A stretch of 64,000 nt of DNA. Source: [Phialemoniopsis] sp. UDSM-2020. Its lineage: Eukaryota; Ascomycota; Sordariomycetes; Thyridiales; Thyridiaceae. The notes below the pieces were generated by a model. It was not told where the DNA came from. It saw nothing but the letters and a program-made list of their open reading frames with translations, and did no database searches. Below, piece by piece: positions 32,227-43,437 of the stretch. The position numbers and the translations under genes are program-made. The stretch's first letter is position 1; each line of letters opens with the position of its first letter. The stretch spans positions 1,922,001 to 1,986,000 of the forward strand of contig JAEILZ010000003.1 in the NCBI GenBank assembly GCA_018873225.1. Reading direction: 5' to 3'.

Positions 32227-35200
32227 ATGGTCATCTTGTCGGTCACTATCCCTACCAAGGTCCGACAGCTCATGGGACGGCAGCTCGGCAGGCAGCTGCA
32301 TGGAGCTATCGCCAAAGCGGGAGCTGTAGCTGGAGCTCCATCATTAGCGGACAGAGGTAGCGGCTTTGCTGCGCGTCATGAGGCGAGCTTGCACACAAAT
32401 CACACCCTTCAGCAGCATCCACAGCGTCTGCATGACAAGCGACCAGCTCCAACTCCGGCTTCTATATCTTGCGCATCCTCTGACAAGCCAGCACTTCTTT
32501 TGTCCCAGCCAGAGAAGAGAAGAGCTTCAAAGGTATTTCTTCTTCCTCATTCACAGAACCGCACTCTCTTCGTTCATTCTTCTTCATCTTCTTTTTCATT
32601 TGCTTCTTCTTCAACATATCTCCTTCTACAAAGCTGGACAAAGCGGCTTACACGGCTTACATCGGCCCAGCAGAGCCAGAGTCAATTCCGTCGACCTTCC
32701 CAACTAGGGTGGACCTTTAATAGGCTGTCTTTTGGTGGTGCGCGGGGCTTTTCCAGCTTCCAAACTCTAACCAGGAGCTCCCCGCTATTGACAAGAACGT
32801 CGCCGCCACCACCATCTCCATCACGATTTACAACCACCACCTCTACCACATCTACAGCTCCTTTCTCTACCACATCACACAAGTCATCATCATCCTCATC
32901 CACATCCACATCCGCAGACATGGCCGATCGCGACATCCTCCCCAGCACTGTGAGGCCGGTCCATTACGACCTGGTTCTCACAGACCTGGAATTCAAGGAC
33001 TGGACCTATAAGGGCACGGTTAAGTACGTTCTGACCTGACTCTCAGTCCCACCTTAGGGGGTTCTGAGAAATTCCCCTCAGGTTGATAAGGTCAACCTGA
33101 GGTTGTAATTCTGAGAACGGGCTCTGATAAATTCATAGGATTGACACTGAGATCACATCGCCCTCATCCGATATTGTCATTAACACCTGGGATGTCAAGC
33201 TTCACAAGGTTAAGGTTGTGGCACAACAGACTAAGGCGACTCAGACCTTTGAGTCAACCGACTTCAGCTATGACCCCAAGAAACAGCGCGCAACCATCCG
33301 TTTCAATGAGCAACTACCAGCATCTGCCAAGGCCCAAATTGTCATAGACTTTGAGGCCATCATCAACCATGACATGTCGGGTTTCTACCGCTCCCAGTAC
33401 AAGCCCCCCAAGGGAGTCCAGGCAGCTGCCTCTGTGCCCCGCGACGAGAACTTCCACTACATGTTGAGCACCCAGTTCGAGGCTTGTGATGCCCGCCGAG
33501 CATTCCCTTGCTTTGACGAGCCCAGCTTGAAGGCCACCTTTGATGTTGCCCTTGAGATCCCTGACGACCAAGTCGCTCTAAGCAACATGCCGGTCAAGGA
33601 AGAGAAGCCTGGCAACAAGTCCGGAACCAAGCTTGTCTCCTTTGAGCGCACACCTGTCATGAGCACTTACCTTTTGGCCTGGGCCATTGGCGATTTCGAG
33701 TACATCGAGGCCTTTACCGATCGCCGATACAACGGCAAGCAGATTCCGGTCCGCGTTTACACCACGCGCGGCCTGATCAAGCAGGGAGAATGGGCTCTGC
33801 AGCACGCCCCGAAGTATATCGACTTCTTCAGCGAGAAGTTCGAGATTGACTACCCGCTCCCCAAGTCCGATATCCTGGCCGTGCACGAGTTCACCCACGG
33901 TGCCATGGAGAACTGGGGTTTGGTTACGTATCGCACGACCGCCATCCTGTTCGACGAGCAGCAGTCGGATGCCGTCTTCAAGAACCGCATCGCGTACGTC
34001 GTCGCCCACGAGCTGGCTCACCAGTGGTTCGGCAACCTGGTCACCATGAAGTGGTGGGACGAGCTCTGGCTCAACGAGGGCTTTGCCACCTGGGCCGGTT
34101 GGATGGCGACAGAGTACCTCCACCCGGACTGGGATGTCTGGGCGCAGTGGGTCAACGAGGGCATGGAGACTGCCCTCGGCCTCGACGCCGTGCGCGCCTC
34201 CCACCCTATCCACGTCCCCGTGCGCGACGCCCTCGACGTGAACCAGGTTTTTGACGCCATCAGCTACCTGAAGGGCTGCTCCGTCATCCGCATGCTCGCC
34301 AACCACCTTGGCACCGACACCTTCCTCAAGGGTGTCGCTATATATCTCAAGAAGAACAAGTACGGCAACGCCACCACCCAGGACCTCTGGGCTGGTCTCA
34401 GCGAGGCTTCTGGCCAGGACATCAACACTATCATGGGTCCTTGGGTTGAGAAGATCGGCCACCCCGTCCTGACCGTTGCTGAGGAGCCCGGCCAGATCAC
34501 GGTCAAGCAGTCGCGCTTCCTGTCGACCGGCGACGTTGAGGCCAAGGATGACGAGACCACTTGGTGGGTGCCGCTGTCCTTCGAGGGCAAGGTCGGCTCT
34601 CAGGGCATCGAAACTCTGGCCCTCACTACCAAGCAGGAGACTATCCGCGATGTCAATGACGACTTCTACAAACTGAACTCCGATGCCACCGGTTTCTACC
34701 GCGTCAACTACCCGCCGGCACGTCTGGCCAAGCTTGGCACCCAGCTGGATAAGCTCAGTGTCGCTGACAAGATCGCTACTGCCGGTTCTGCTGCCGAGCT
34801 CGCATTTTCCGGATACGGCACCACTCCCGCCCTTCTCTCCTTCGTCCAAGGCTTTAGCGGCGAGAGCCACTACCGAGTTCTGTCCCAAGCTCTCGACGCT
34901 GTCGGCACTGTCAAGGGTATCTTTGGCGAGGACGACGACATCCGCAAGGTTCTCGAGCAATTCATCCTCAAGCTCATCGACCGTCCGCTGAGCTCCATCG
35001 GCTGGGACTTCCCTGCCGGCGAGGACTTCAACAAGGGTCTGTTGCGTAAGAGGCTTCTCTTGGCCGCCGGCATCAACGGTCACCCTGGTGTCCAAGAGGA
35101 GGCACTGCGTCGCTTCAAGGCCCTCCGTCAGGATCCGGCCAACAACCGCCCGCACCCAGATCTGCGCCGCCCGATCTATCGCGTTGCGCTGAAGGCCGAT

Positions 35201-35695
35201 CCTGCTGACACGGTTGCGTTCCTGCAGGACGAATGGCGCCACTCGGACGCCCCTGACGGCCGCGAAGTCTCGCTCGTCACCATGGGTCACGTTTTCGACA
35301 CCGAAGTCATTACTAAGACCCTCCTGCCCTTCCTTTTCAACCAGGGATCCGACAATGTTCCGGCGGGAGACATGCACTACCTCGCCGCGGGCCTCGCTCA
35401 CAACCGCGTCGGTCGCCCCCTGCTCTGGAAGTACATGCAGGACAACTGGGACGCCGTCATCGCGAAGGTGGGCGGCAACCCGGTCGTGCTGGACCGCCTC
35501 GTCAAGGTCTCGCTGCAGCAGTTCTCGGACCGCGAGGCGCTCGCCTCGATTGAGAACTTCTTCAAGGACAAGGATACCGGCGCGTTCAACCGCACGCTCG
35601 AGACGGTCAAGGACCGCATCCGTGGGCGCGCGGCGTACAGGGAGCGCGATGCGGGTGTCCTGCGCGAGTGGGCCGCGGCCGGTGGCGTGGCCTAG
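32227..35695 (+). CDS. M1 zinc aminopeptidase (Ape2/Aap1 type)
   Basis: Removes N-terminal residues from peptides; gluzincin family M1. Exons 32227-33023 and 33139-35695 (115-bp intron) give 1117 residues. From the internal ATG at 32920 (MADRDILPSTVRPVHYDLVL) the product has 886 residues, the normal family length. The extra 231 residues are Ser/Arg-rich with RLTRLTSAQQ and NRLSFGGARGFSSF, which looks like a mitochondrial presequence; dual forms are known for yeast Ape2. Counting from 32920: GAMENWGL at 289, zinc site H325-E-L-A-H329 with third ligand E348 in LNEGFATW. The four-domain M1 layout is complete to REWAAAGGVA. Immediately after the TAG the same frame stays open for 110 codons (see findings). 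The intron carries a hairpin. Confidence 0.93.
33024..33138 (+). other. Aminopeptidase intron with hairpin and short direct repeats
   Basis: GTACGT...CATAG intron of 115 bp. It contains an 11-bp perfect inverted repeat (CCTCAGGTTGA at 33076-33086 and TCAACCTGAGG at 33092-33102) around a five-base loop. TTCTGAGAA occurs on both sides (33062-33070 and 33109-33117), and a 14-base block at 33061-33074 recurs with two changes at 33121-33134. Confidence 0.75.
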
Positions 35696-36028
35696 TCGGC
35701 TTCGCCTCCGTCGCCGAGGCTGCCCGAGGACCTGGAGGAAGAGAGGCTCGAGGCCCTGCGCCTGTCCGACACACCGCCGCCTGCGCCGCCATCGACGCCG
35801 GTCATGGGTGTGGCTCTCGAAGACAACTTGATCTTTGGGCCCATGGCTGGAATCATTGCGCCGCCTCCGTCGCCTACTATTACTACTAACTCTGTCTGGA
35901 CGCCTAATGTCTGGACCTCCGATGCGTCGGGCTCTGAGGATGACGACAGCGACAGTGACCCGGTGACTAGGTGGGCGAGGTCTAGGGGCGTGATCAGGCG
36001 ACGTGGCCGTGGTGGCCGACATGGCTGA
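35696..36028 (+). other. In-frame 110-codon open extension after the aminopeptidase TAG
   Basis: Directly behind the TAG at 35693-35695 the same frame continues open to a TGA at 36026-36028. It would encode a Pro-rich start (SASPPSPRLPEDLEEERLEA), then TPPPAPPSTPVMGVALEDNL, an acidic patch (SGSEDDDSDSDP) and a basic Arg/Gly end (VIRRRGRGGRHG). The composition looks like a disordered protein tail rather than random sequence. It might be reached by stop-codon readthrough or by an alternative splice using the CCTAG itself as acceptor, might be an independent small gene starting at the ATG at 35804 (74 codons), or may simply be 3' UTR. Confidence 0.35.
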
Positions 36029-37308
36029 TAGGTACAACTACCTGCCGTACCTTTTGGGCGGTCTCTTTTGAATGGGTGGTTGGATGGTGAACGAGTGAAA
36101 AAAGGAGGTACCTACTGATTACAAACTTGCGCTGATTTATGAACCGTCAAAAGCTATCTGATGGATCATGCTTTTCTTTCTGTTTACAAATGATTCGAAG
36201 ATTTTCTCTATCATCACGCAGAGGTACTCAAGAAGCGAGACCCGGCTTGATGGTTTGAAGCGCAGATACAAGAAAACTTGCTCGCTACTTTGCACTTGCG
36301 CTGAGCTCACTCTTCTTCAAACGATGGATTCACAGGCAGAAAACACACACAAAAAAAAGAAAGCTATTCATGCATATATCCATGGCCAATGTGAAGTCGG
36401 ACTTGACCAGTGATGCCAATGCAGGTCTTGCCCTGGTTATCTTGCTCTAGCTGCAACTTTATCCGGCAGTCGGGCCACGATGCTCCCATGTGAGATGCAT
36501 GCTACGACGGATATGGCCGGCAGCATGGGTTTGAGACTGGATCAGATCAGAGAAGCTCGGATCTCTCCTGGCCCAGGGCCTGTCTCCGGGTACGTGAAGC
36601 GAGAAGAAGATGGTGAAGAAAAAAAGCTGGGGCATACGATGGGTATGACGAATGCGCCGATCACTCTAGAATGCTTCCTTGCCAGGATTATTCTCCGTCT
36701 ACCTACGTGTGTGGATGGAAAGGCCTAGATCTCATCACGGACCAGGCCCGCATTATGCTACACTCGAAACCCACTCCTCGCCCATCATAAGCAAGGCCTT
36801 CCACACGGCATGGAAGAAAGTACAGAAATGCCCCATTTACACAGGACACATCATGGGTGTGGTGGTGGTGGGTGTGTGTGCAGGTAGTAGAGGGGTCAAG
36901 CCTCTTTCTTTCTGGGGGCTCCACCGGCCGCCACATGCTCCGCCTATTCTGCCCAGATATTCGTGCCCCTCTGACGTCAAGCCATGATGCAAAACTTCCA
37001 GGTTGACGAAAGCCCTCGCAATGCATTGGGGACCGATTTCTTGTTTTTTTTCTGGGATTGCCTGGCCAAGTGAAGCGCTGACATATTGTGTAATGATCCT
37101 CTTTGCATAAGGTACAGTGTGCTGTGCTGGTTTAAATACTTCAAGGTAGCATTTCTCCCATGGCTATTCCGTAGCAAGTGTAGACTGTAGAATTTCCACG
37201 GATAACACCTCTCATCCACAACGATCACGGACAGTACAACAAGCTCAGTCCCGATCCCAAGCAAAGAAACAAACTCCCCAAAAGACAGAAGAAACAAAGC
37301 CGCCCAAA
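36029..37308. other. Intergenic region
   Basis: About 1.3 kb with short frames only. A GT-rich run (tgggtgtggtggtggtgggtgtg) sits near 36853-36877. The final 100 bp form the leader of the NTF2-like gene. Confidence 0.35.
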
Positions 37309-37734
37309 ATGCCCCCCAAGGTCAACAACATCGCCTCGCGCAACGTCAAATCCGCCAAAGAAATGGAGACCCTCCTCATGCGCGCCCTCTGCGACTCCAT
37401 GGACGACGCCAAGGAGTACATCGCGCCCGACTGCGCCATGATCAACCCCTTCATCAGCCAGGAGGTGCTGGGCCGCAAGCCAGAGGAGGCCCAGGACCGC
37501 AAGCAGCAGCCCGTGCTCGAGGCGCTCGACCGCGTCAAGCCCCTCAGGGGCTACCAGATGGACCGCGACACGGTGCGCGTCGTCGAGGTCGACATGATGG
37601 CCGTGTCCATCCTGTACAAGGGCAGCTTCACCACGGATGATGGGCAGCAGCACCCCGTCAGCGTGCACAGCTGCTGGCGGCAGAATGCAGGTGCGGACTG
37701 GTTGCTTTGCTCGCAGCTCGTGGCGCCCGAGTAA
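37309..37734 (+). CDS. Small NTF2-like (SnoaL/DUF4440-like) fold protein
   Basis: Single exon, 141 residues, starting MPPKVNNIASRNVKSAKEME. No signal peptide or membrane segment. The pattern of an N-terminal helix (LLMRALCDSMDDAKEYIAPD), a short strand with a NPF turn, then three long strands (YQMDRDTVRVVEVDMMAVSI, LYKGSFTTDDGQQHPVSVHS, CWRQNAGADWLLCSQLVAPE) with a buried W-x-x-x-x-x-x-W-x-L-x-x-x-Q ending suits an NTF2-like cone fold of the DUF4440 group. Catalytic role unknown; many members are non-enzymatic or bind small ligands. The codon bias (G/C in third position) supports it being a real gene. Confidence 0.8.
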   Translation: MPPKVNNIASRNVKSAKEMETLLMRALCDSMDDAKEYIAPDCAMINPFISQEVLGRKPEEAQDRKQQPVLEALDRVKPLRGYQMDRDTVRVVEVDMMAVSILYKGSFTTDDGQQHPVSVHSCWRQNAGADWLLCSQLVAPE

Positions 37735-38849
37735 AGAGAACGGGATGAAAGGGGGATGTTAATGTACTAGGTATGTGGGAGGGGACTTGGGTGCTCGGAA
37801 GTTGAGCCTACCTGCATCGATCCCGAGAGCGAACGAACCCAGGGAGCGGGAGAAATCCTGTACAATTTCTTGTCTTGTAATTATCAGCTTAATGAGAGAA
37901 CGAATGATATTCCAAAATTCACAAGTGTGCACACGCCTCATGTTTTCCTCGCCTGGCTTGCTGTTACCTTACGGCAAAGAAGCCACCCACAACTCAAGCA
38001 GTTGTTCAGATAACCAGCTGAATGTTTGCGACAGGTTAGACGGTCACTGCATGCAACACTCGGATTACTTTCGCACACTCCCTTTGCATTCATAGAGCTC
38101 AATTATCGACCTCCAAGCCTTTGCTGGCAACCTGAAGAGACAACTCGGCTATGTGCGCGCATGTCCACACAAGACGAATCCGGAACAGACTGCAAAGGTC
38201 CGCGATCGCTGCACATTGGTATCTTATATACATGCCCGTCGTTACCATCAATCATTGCAAGTCGCGCCTCTCTCTCCCCAAATTGTTCCATGTGCTCGAA
38301 ACGCCTCGGGTTCCACCCCTTTTCGTATCGACAGCAGGAGGGAGACCTCTCTATGTTTGTGCGCGCGTTGGCCTGTCCTGGCTTTTGTGCCTCGAAGTTC
38401 GTGCTCGAGATAAGCTCTGTTTTTTGTTTTGCCTTGAACTCCGTTTGAAATTTCGAAACCCAGCAACCCGTCCCTTCTATCGGTATTTCGCTGCTCGGCC
38501 AGTGGTAGCCATCAAATCATGACCAAAAACTTTTCCATATCCCTATGTAATCCTGCAAGCGCCAACAGAGGCCATCGGCGGTAAGTTACGTGAATCTCAA
38601 ATCCTCAAGAACGAAGGAATGTCATCGATCACCGATGCGGGTCGAGGGAAAGCAAATCTCAAGACTGGGGGGGTGGGAACCATCTCTTATGTTATGTCCT
38701 TTTATGTATTTTTTATATTTGTGTGGTCTCTCCTCTCGGAGGAGGTCCGCGTGCCGTCGCTCGCTGTTCTCGATACGTTCATCGATCGTGGCTCTCGTTA
38801 TTTGCCCATGTCGTTGATCTCGTGTCCATAATTGCTGCGGGCTGCATTT
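37735..38849. other. Intergenic region, convergent 3' flanks
   Basis: Between the stop of the NTF2-like gene and the stop of the JmjC gene on the other strand. Nothing recognised. Confidence 0.4.
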
Positions 38850-41800
38850 TTATGATTGGCTGTCTTGCCCACAGGCTCTTCGGAGATCGCACATTATCTG
38901 GTCGACAAGGCGCATGGAATTCGGAGGCACTTCAGCGAGGTCGTCGATCGGACTTCGTGGTCGCGGGAGCAGTCGCGGCGCTTGATGATGTTGAATGTCG
39001 GCCCCTAATTGGGCAACGTGTTGCTGTGGCAGCTTCAGCTCGGGTTGAAATCGAACAGCTGGTTGGTGAAGATTTGGTTGAGACTGCTGCGGCTCTGGTG
39101 GCGACGCTTGGGCTGGTGGAGACATCGAAACCGGTATCTGCGAAGACACCGGAGCGTGAGCTGCGTGTTCTTTTTCATTATCCGGGTGCGGGAGACTGTA
39201 CGATGACGGCAGAGGATCAGAGATCCTGCGAAGCTGTTGCTTCAATTGCTCTGCCGGGGTTTGATCAGCACTGGCTTCAGGGGACGGCGGGTCCTCCACG
39301 GGCGTGACGTAGGTGGGCGGGTTGAGGAAGTCGAAGGTTGCTGCCGGCTGCAGTGCAAAGCTGTTGAGCGGCGTGGTGGCCGGCGTGTTCGTGATGGACG
39401 AGGGCGGGGAGAAGTCGGGATCGACTGAGCAGAGGGGTGCGTCTTATAAGCTGCCTGTCTGCCAAGTCGATGTGGGGAGGGGGAGTAGGGGTTAACGATA
39501 TCTTACCTGGTGCGTACTGGCCCAGCGTGGCGTGGAGGTTTTGCTGCCAGGATGTACCAAACGGAGTTCGAATAGCAGGGTGAAGCATGGGTGAGTTGGA
39601 TTGACTCAGCTCGTAACCACCCAGCGGAGTTGTGGGACTACCGGCATAGCTGCCAAGTGTAGGGGACATGGACGACAGCTTCTGACCAAACGCGTCATAC
39701 GAGGTGTAAGACGACGCAGAGGACGCCGGCCCGTTGCCAAAGAAGGTGTTCTTGGTGGAAAGGTAAGGAGAGGAGGCGGAAGAGGATGAAGGTGGGGGAC
39801 TGTTATAGTTGAGATGAGCAGCAGGCCGCGTCAGACCTTTCAGGCCACCGCCCAACCCAAAGCTGCTGCTACGTTTGTGAAGGTTGGCTCCTCCCGTGCT
39901 CATGAGATGCTCCCGCAGGTTGCCCTCGTAGCCGTTCGTGAAGCCTCCCCACCGAGCATAAGGGGTTCGGTAGCTTGAAGAATCCCTAGTCATGTGTCAG
40001 CATCACGAGGTGACAGTATTCAAGGGAATATAGCTTGTCATGGACTTACCTATTGTGATTGACTTGGAAGAACGAGTACTTCTGGCAAGTCGCACTTAGC
40101 TGAGGGGCGGACGGAGGGGAGATGGCAGAAGGGTGGTTGGGATTGGGAGTACGAGGTAAGTTCTTGGCGGCCTTGCCGTGGCTAGATCCAGGCTTGGACC
40201 AAGACTTTGCCGCCGGTACGGCAGAGTAGCCGTTGAGGAATGGGCCGCCAGGAGTGGTAGGACGTGACGAAGACCCCTGGCCTTGGCCGGTCGGCAAGCC
40301 CGTACCATAGTATTGTGCTGGGTTGACGAAACGCGGGTCGGGGTTGAAAGGCTGCTGAGCGGAGCTGCTGCTGGCTTGAGAGGGGAAAGGTTGATGAGGA
40401 TTGTGCGCGGGGAAGGTGTATTCGAAGTTCTTGCGTGGTTTATAGACGTAAGGTTTCTCCTCTTTGACTGTATGAGGAACATAGGGAGGGTTGATGGTGC
40501 TGTATGAGCGGCGGGGTGGTCCCATGACTGTCTGTGACGTCGGCCGTTGAATGACTGGCTTGGGGATTGAGTCCAAGAAGTGGCTCTTGGGGTTGTACTG
40601 GGGTCTGGCCGGATCCTCGGTATATTGAGCTTTCGTCTCAGTCGAGGTCTTGCCCAGGTAGTGCCAAACCTGGTCTGCCTTGACAAAGTCGATGTTGACT
40701 TGTTCCCTGTTGGCGCATTCCGCCTCTTCGCACGTGTGGAACTCGGCCCATGTGAAGCCTTCGACAAACGTGTCTTCAGCTTGGGGAACCTCCTTGCCAG
40801 GCCGCTTCTTTGCGTTGATCTTGTCCTTGGCGGAGCGGGATGAAGGCAGAGGCAGGGCAGTTGGTGAAGCTTTGGGCAGCTTGAAGTCGGCAGGGTCAGG
40901 GAGGAGCAACCACTTCCATTCCACCTCGACACGTTCACCTCCAGGAATGACATCGACCAGCACTGTCTCTTCGCCGGAGCGGTTCTCGACAACAACGCCA
41001 GCGAAGATGTCGCCCCTGTAATATTGTAGTTGGCAAATTTGGCCTTGGGTGAGCTGAGAAGCAGCCTCGCGGACTCGGGCGTTCCTCTCCAGCGCCTCTC
41101 CGTCCAGCTTCTTGTCGCGCTTGGTGCGGTGGAAACGGCAACTGAACTCGAAGGCCTGCTCCTTGTATTCTGTGCCGTCCTCGCCAAAAACGGGAACCTC
41201 TGCCTCTTCGACAAACACTCCAGCAGCCGCTGCGCAGGTAGCATGGTAGGACCGAGCGCACTTCTTCTGCGAGCATTGGAAGCAGGCCCCCTTCTTGGAT
41301 CGGCAGAATAGACATTTGAGATCCAAGCGGGCCTTCGATATGCTTGTGGCATTGGTGATGACTTCCTTGCCGTCCTCCGTCTCGATGTAGGTTTCCGGCA
41401 GGTAGAGAGCGCACAGCCTGTGAGCTTTCCTACCATCGTCCGTTGGCAGGATCTCGGCGCCAGGGATGTCGTTGGGGCAGAGACAGCATGGTGGCTCGGC
41501 ATGGGCCTTGAGACGAAGACGAATCTTCTTGACTTTCTTGTTGCCCTTGTCCTTGGCATCCCGCTTGCGTTTCTTGCTCGGTGCCTTGATCCGCAAAGTA
41601 CTGCCGTGGGCAGGGAGGGTAGAGTCGTCAGCGTCGTCCTCATCCTCCTCCTCTTCTTCGTCTTCCGTTTCCTCGTACTCGGTCGACTCGCCCCGGAGCT
41701 TGCGTTCAATTTCATAGACGTCAACCCAGACGCTGTCCTGGGCTTGCGCGCACTCGCACCTCTTGGCGATCTTGCCCATGGGCAGCCAAGAGTCGAGCGC

Positions 41801-43437
41801 AAAGTTGACTGCCTCGGCACAATTGTAGCCCAGGTTGTAGCCCGAATGGTAACCGTATGGATAGGTGACGACGAATTCCCCGGGGTACGAGACGACCTTG
41901 TTCACCTTGATGCCGTAGTGCTGCTGGAGGTGGTTCGGCGAGATCAAGAAGGCTTTGTGACGGAGGAACTGATCGCAGGCTTTGGCATCAGTCGGCCAGA
42001 TGTTCTTCATGGCAGCCTCGAAGCGTCTAGCGTCGCCCTGTGAAATGCTATACCACTGTTTCGGGGCACCAAAATGGAGATAGTTGATGCTGTAGAGGTC
42101 AACGTCCTCCAGATGCCAAGCAAAAGTAGCCTTCCACATGCCAAGATAAAGGTAAGCCGTGTTGACACCAGGCACTTTGGTGCCCAGCACGTCCAAGAGG
42201 TTAGGTAGCTTGTTCAGATTCCACATCTCGGTCGACTCCTCGAAGAGAGTTCCCTGCAGGTCGGCACCATAGAGGGGAGGGGCGTAGGTGAGAGTCTTCC
42301 AGTACACTCTCTCCAGCTCTTCGCATCGTTCTGGTGTGTAGTCCGAGATGTCCATGTGATAATCCCAGTCCTTGAACGCAGCCTCGTCGATCTTGGCAGA
42401 GCCTTCACGCTTGGCATACTTGCGGCGCGCCGACGTGGACTGGGTCTTGAAGGTGCTTGCCTGGCGGGTGAAGCCCATTCGCCGTGGAGCCGGAGCCGGC
42501 TCGTCCTGAAGACTCTCTTCAGTCTCCTCAATCTTAATCTTGGGCTCGCCTTCGACGGAATCAAGAACAGTGTCGGGCTCGACCTTGGGGGACTCGGGTG
42601 TCATGGGACGAGCTTCCGAATCGGCCGTTTCCTCTCTTGCGGCTGACTTGCCCTTGCCCTTGCCGGTCTTTCCACGCTTGCCCTTCTTGTGGGAACCGCT
42701 GGCGGCAGTAGAGTTGGCTGGTCGTGATCGAGGTGCGGGTTTGGGCTTGTCAGCGTTGGCGCGGCGCTCGCCGCGTCTTGCCGGAGGTTGGTGCTCGCTC
42801 TGGTCGCAGAGCTGACGCCATTGGGGAAGGTTGTAGGATCGCTGGTGGAGAATATTGACCTGGCGATAGGTTCCATTCGAGCCCATGATATCCTGCTTGA
42901 TCGGATCCCGTACCCTAATCGTCTTCACCATGTCGTCGAGGGCAGGTAGGGAGTCCTTCCATTCCTGGGGAGGAATAACCTTAACGATGCCAGATTTCAT
43001 GCCATATTTATCGATCTTTTCCATCTGTTTCGAGGAAGAAATGATAGGTTAGCGACCCGTAATAACGATCATAGAACCACCGGATTGTCACGAAGAATCC
43101 CACGACGCAAACAACATACAAATCGCTTGAAGTCCTTGAACTGGTGCATAGTTGGTCGGAAGACGGGGACGGTTCCTGAGAAATGATCGGGTTCGACGTC
43201 GCCGATGTCGTCGACGGGCGGCTCCTCAAACTTGAAGCCATCGGTTACAGCATCGTCGAGGTCGCTGAGCTCGGAATCGTCGCTACCGTCGAGCTTCATA
43301 GCATTGTTGCTGTCAGGAGGAGAGTTCAAGCCGGTGGGTTTGGAGGTGTCGTCGGGTTTTGGCTGGAAGGGATGGGCGACGGCGATGGTATCACCGTCGA
43401 CGATGGGCGCGGCAGCGCCAATCGCTTCAGTGGCCAT
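38850..43437 (-). CDS. KDM4/JMJD2-type histone lysine demethylase (JmjN-JmjC-PHD-ePHD)
   Basis: Nuclear Fe(II)/2-oxoglutarate demethylase, expected to act on trimethylated histone H3 lysines 9 and/or 36. Exons on the minus strand: 43437-43120, 43024-40050, 39985-39507 and 39424-38850, giving 1448 residues; introns are 95, 64 and 82 bp. The first intron splits JmjN exactly between FKDFKRF and MEKIDKYGMKSGIVKVIPP, so the first exon is needed. JmjC: iron ligands H410 and E412 (TFAWHLEDVDLYS) and H499 (YPYGYHSGYN); N420 and K428 fit the 2-oxoglutarate site. An acidic run (about 555-575) and a basic NLS-like run (SKKRKRDAKDKGNKKVKKIR) follow, then PHD (CCLCPNDIPG) and extended PHD (KCLFCRSKKGACFQC, YHATCA). 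The C-terminal 450 residues are Ser/Pro/Gln-rich and probably disordered. Confidence 0.95.

Noticed and set aside
33578..36037. 819-codon open frame antisense to the aminopeptidase
   Set aside because: Mirror of the strongly G/C-biased third codon positions of the real gene; the sense strand carries complete M1 motifs and the antisense protein is Arg/Val/Asp-rich without family features.
40096..41820. 574-codon second frame on the same strand inside the demethylase gene
   Set aside because: Ser/Arg/Pro-rich off-frame translation; the other frame holds JmjC and PHD motifs.
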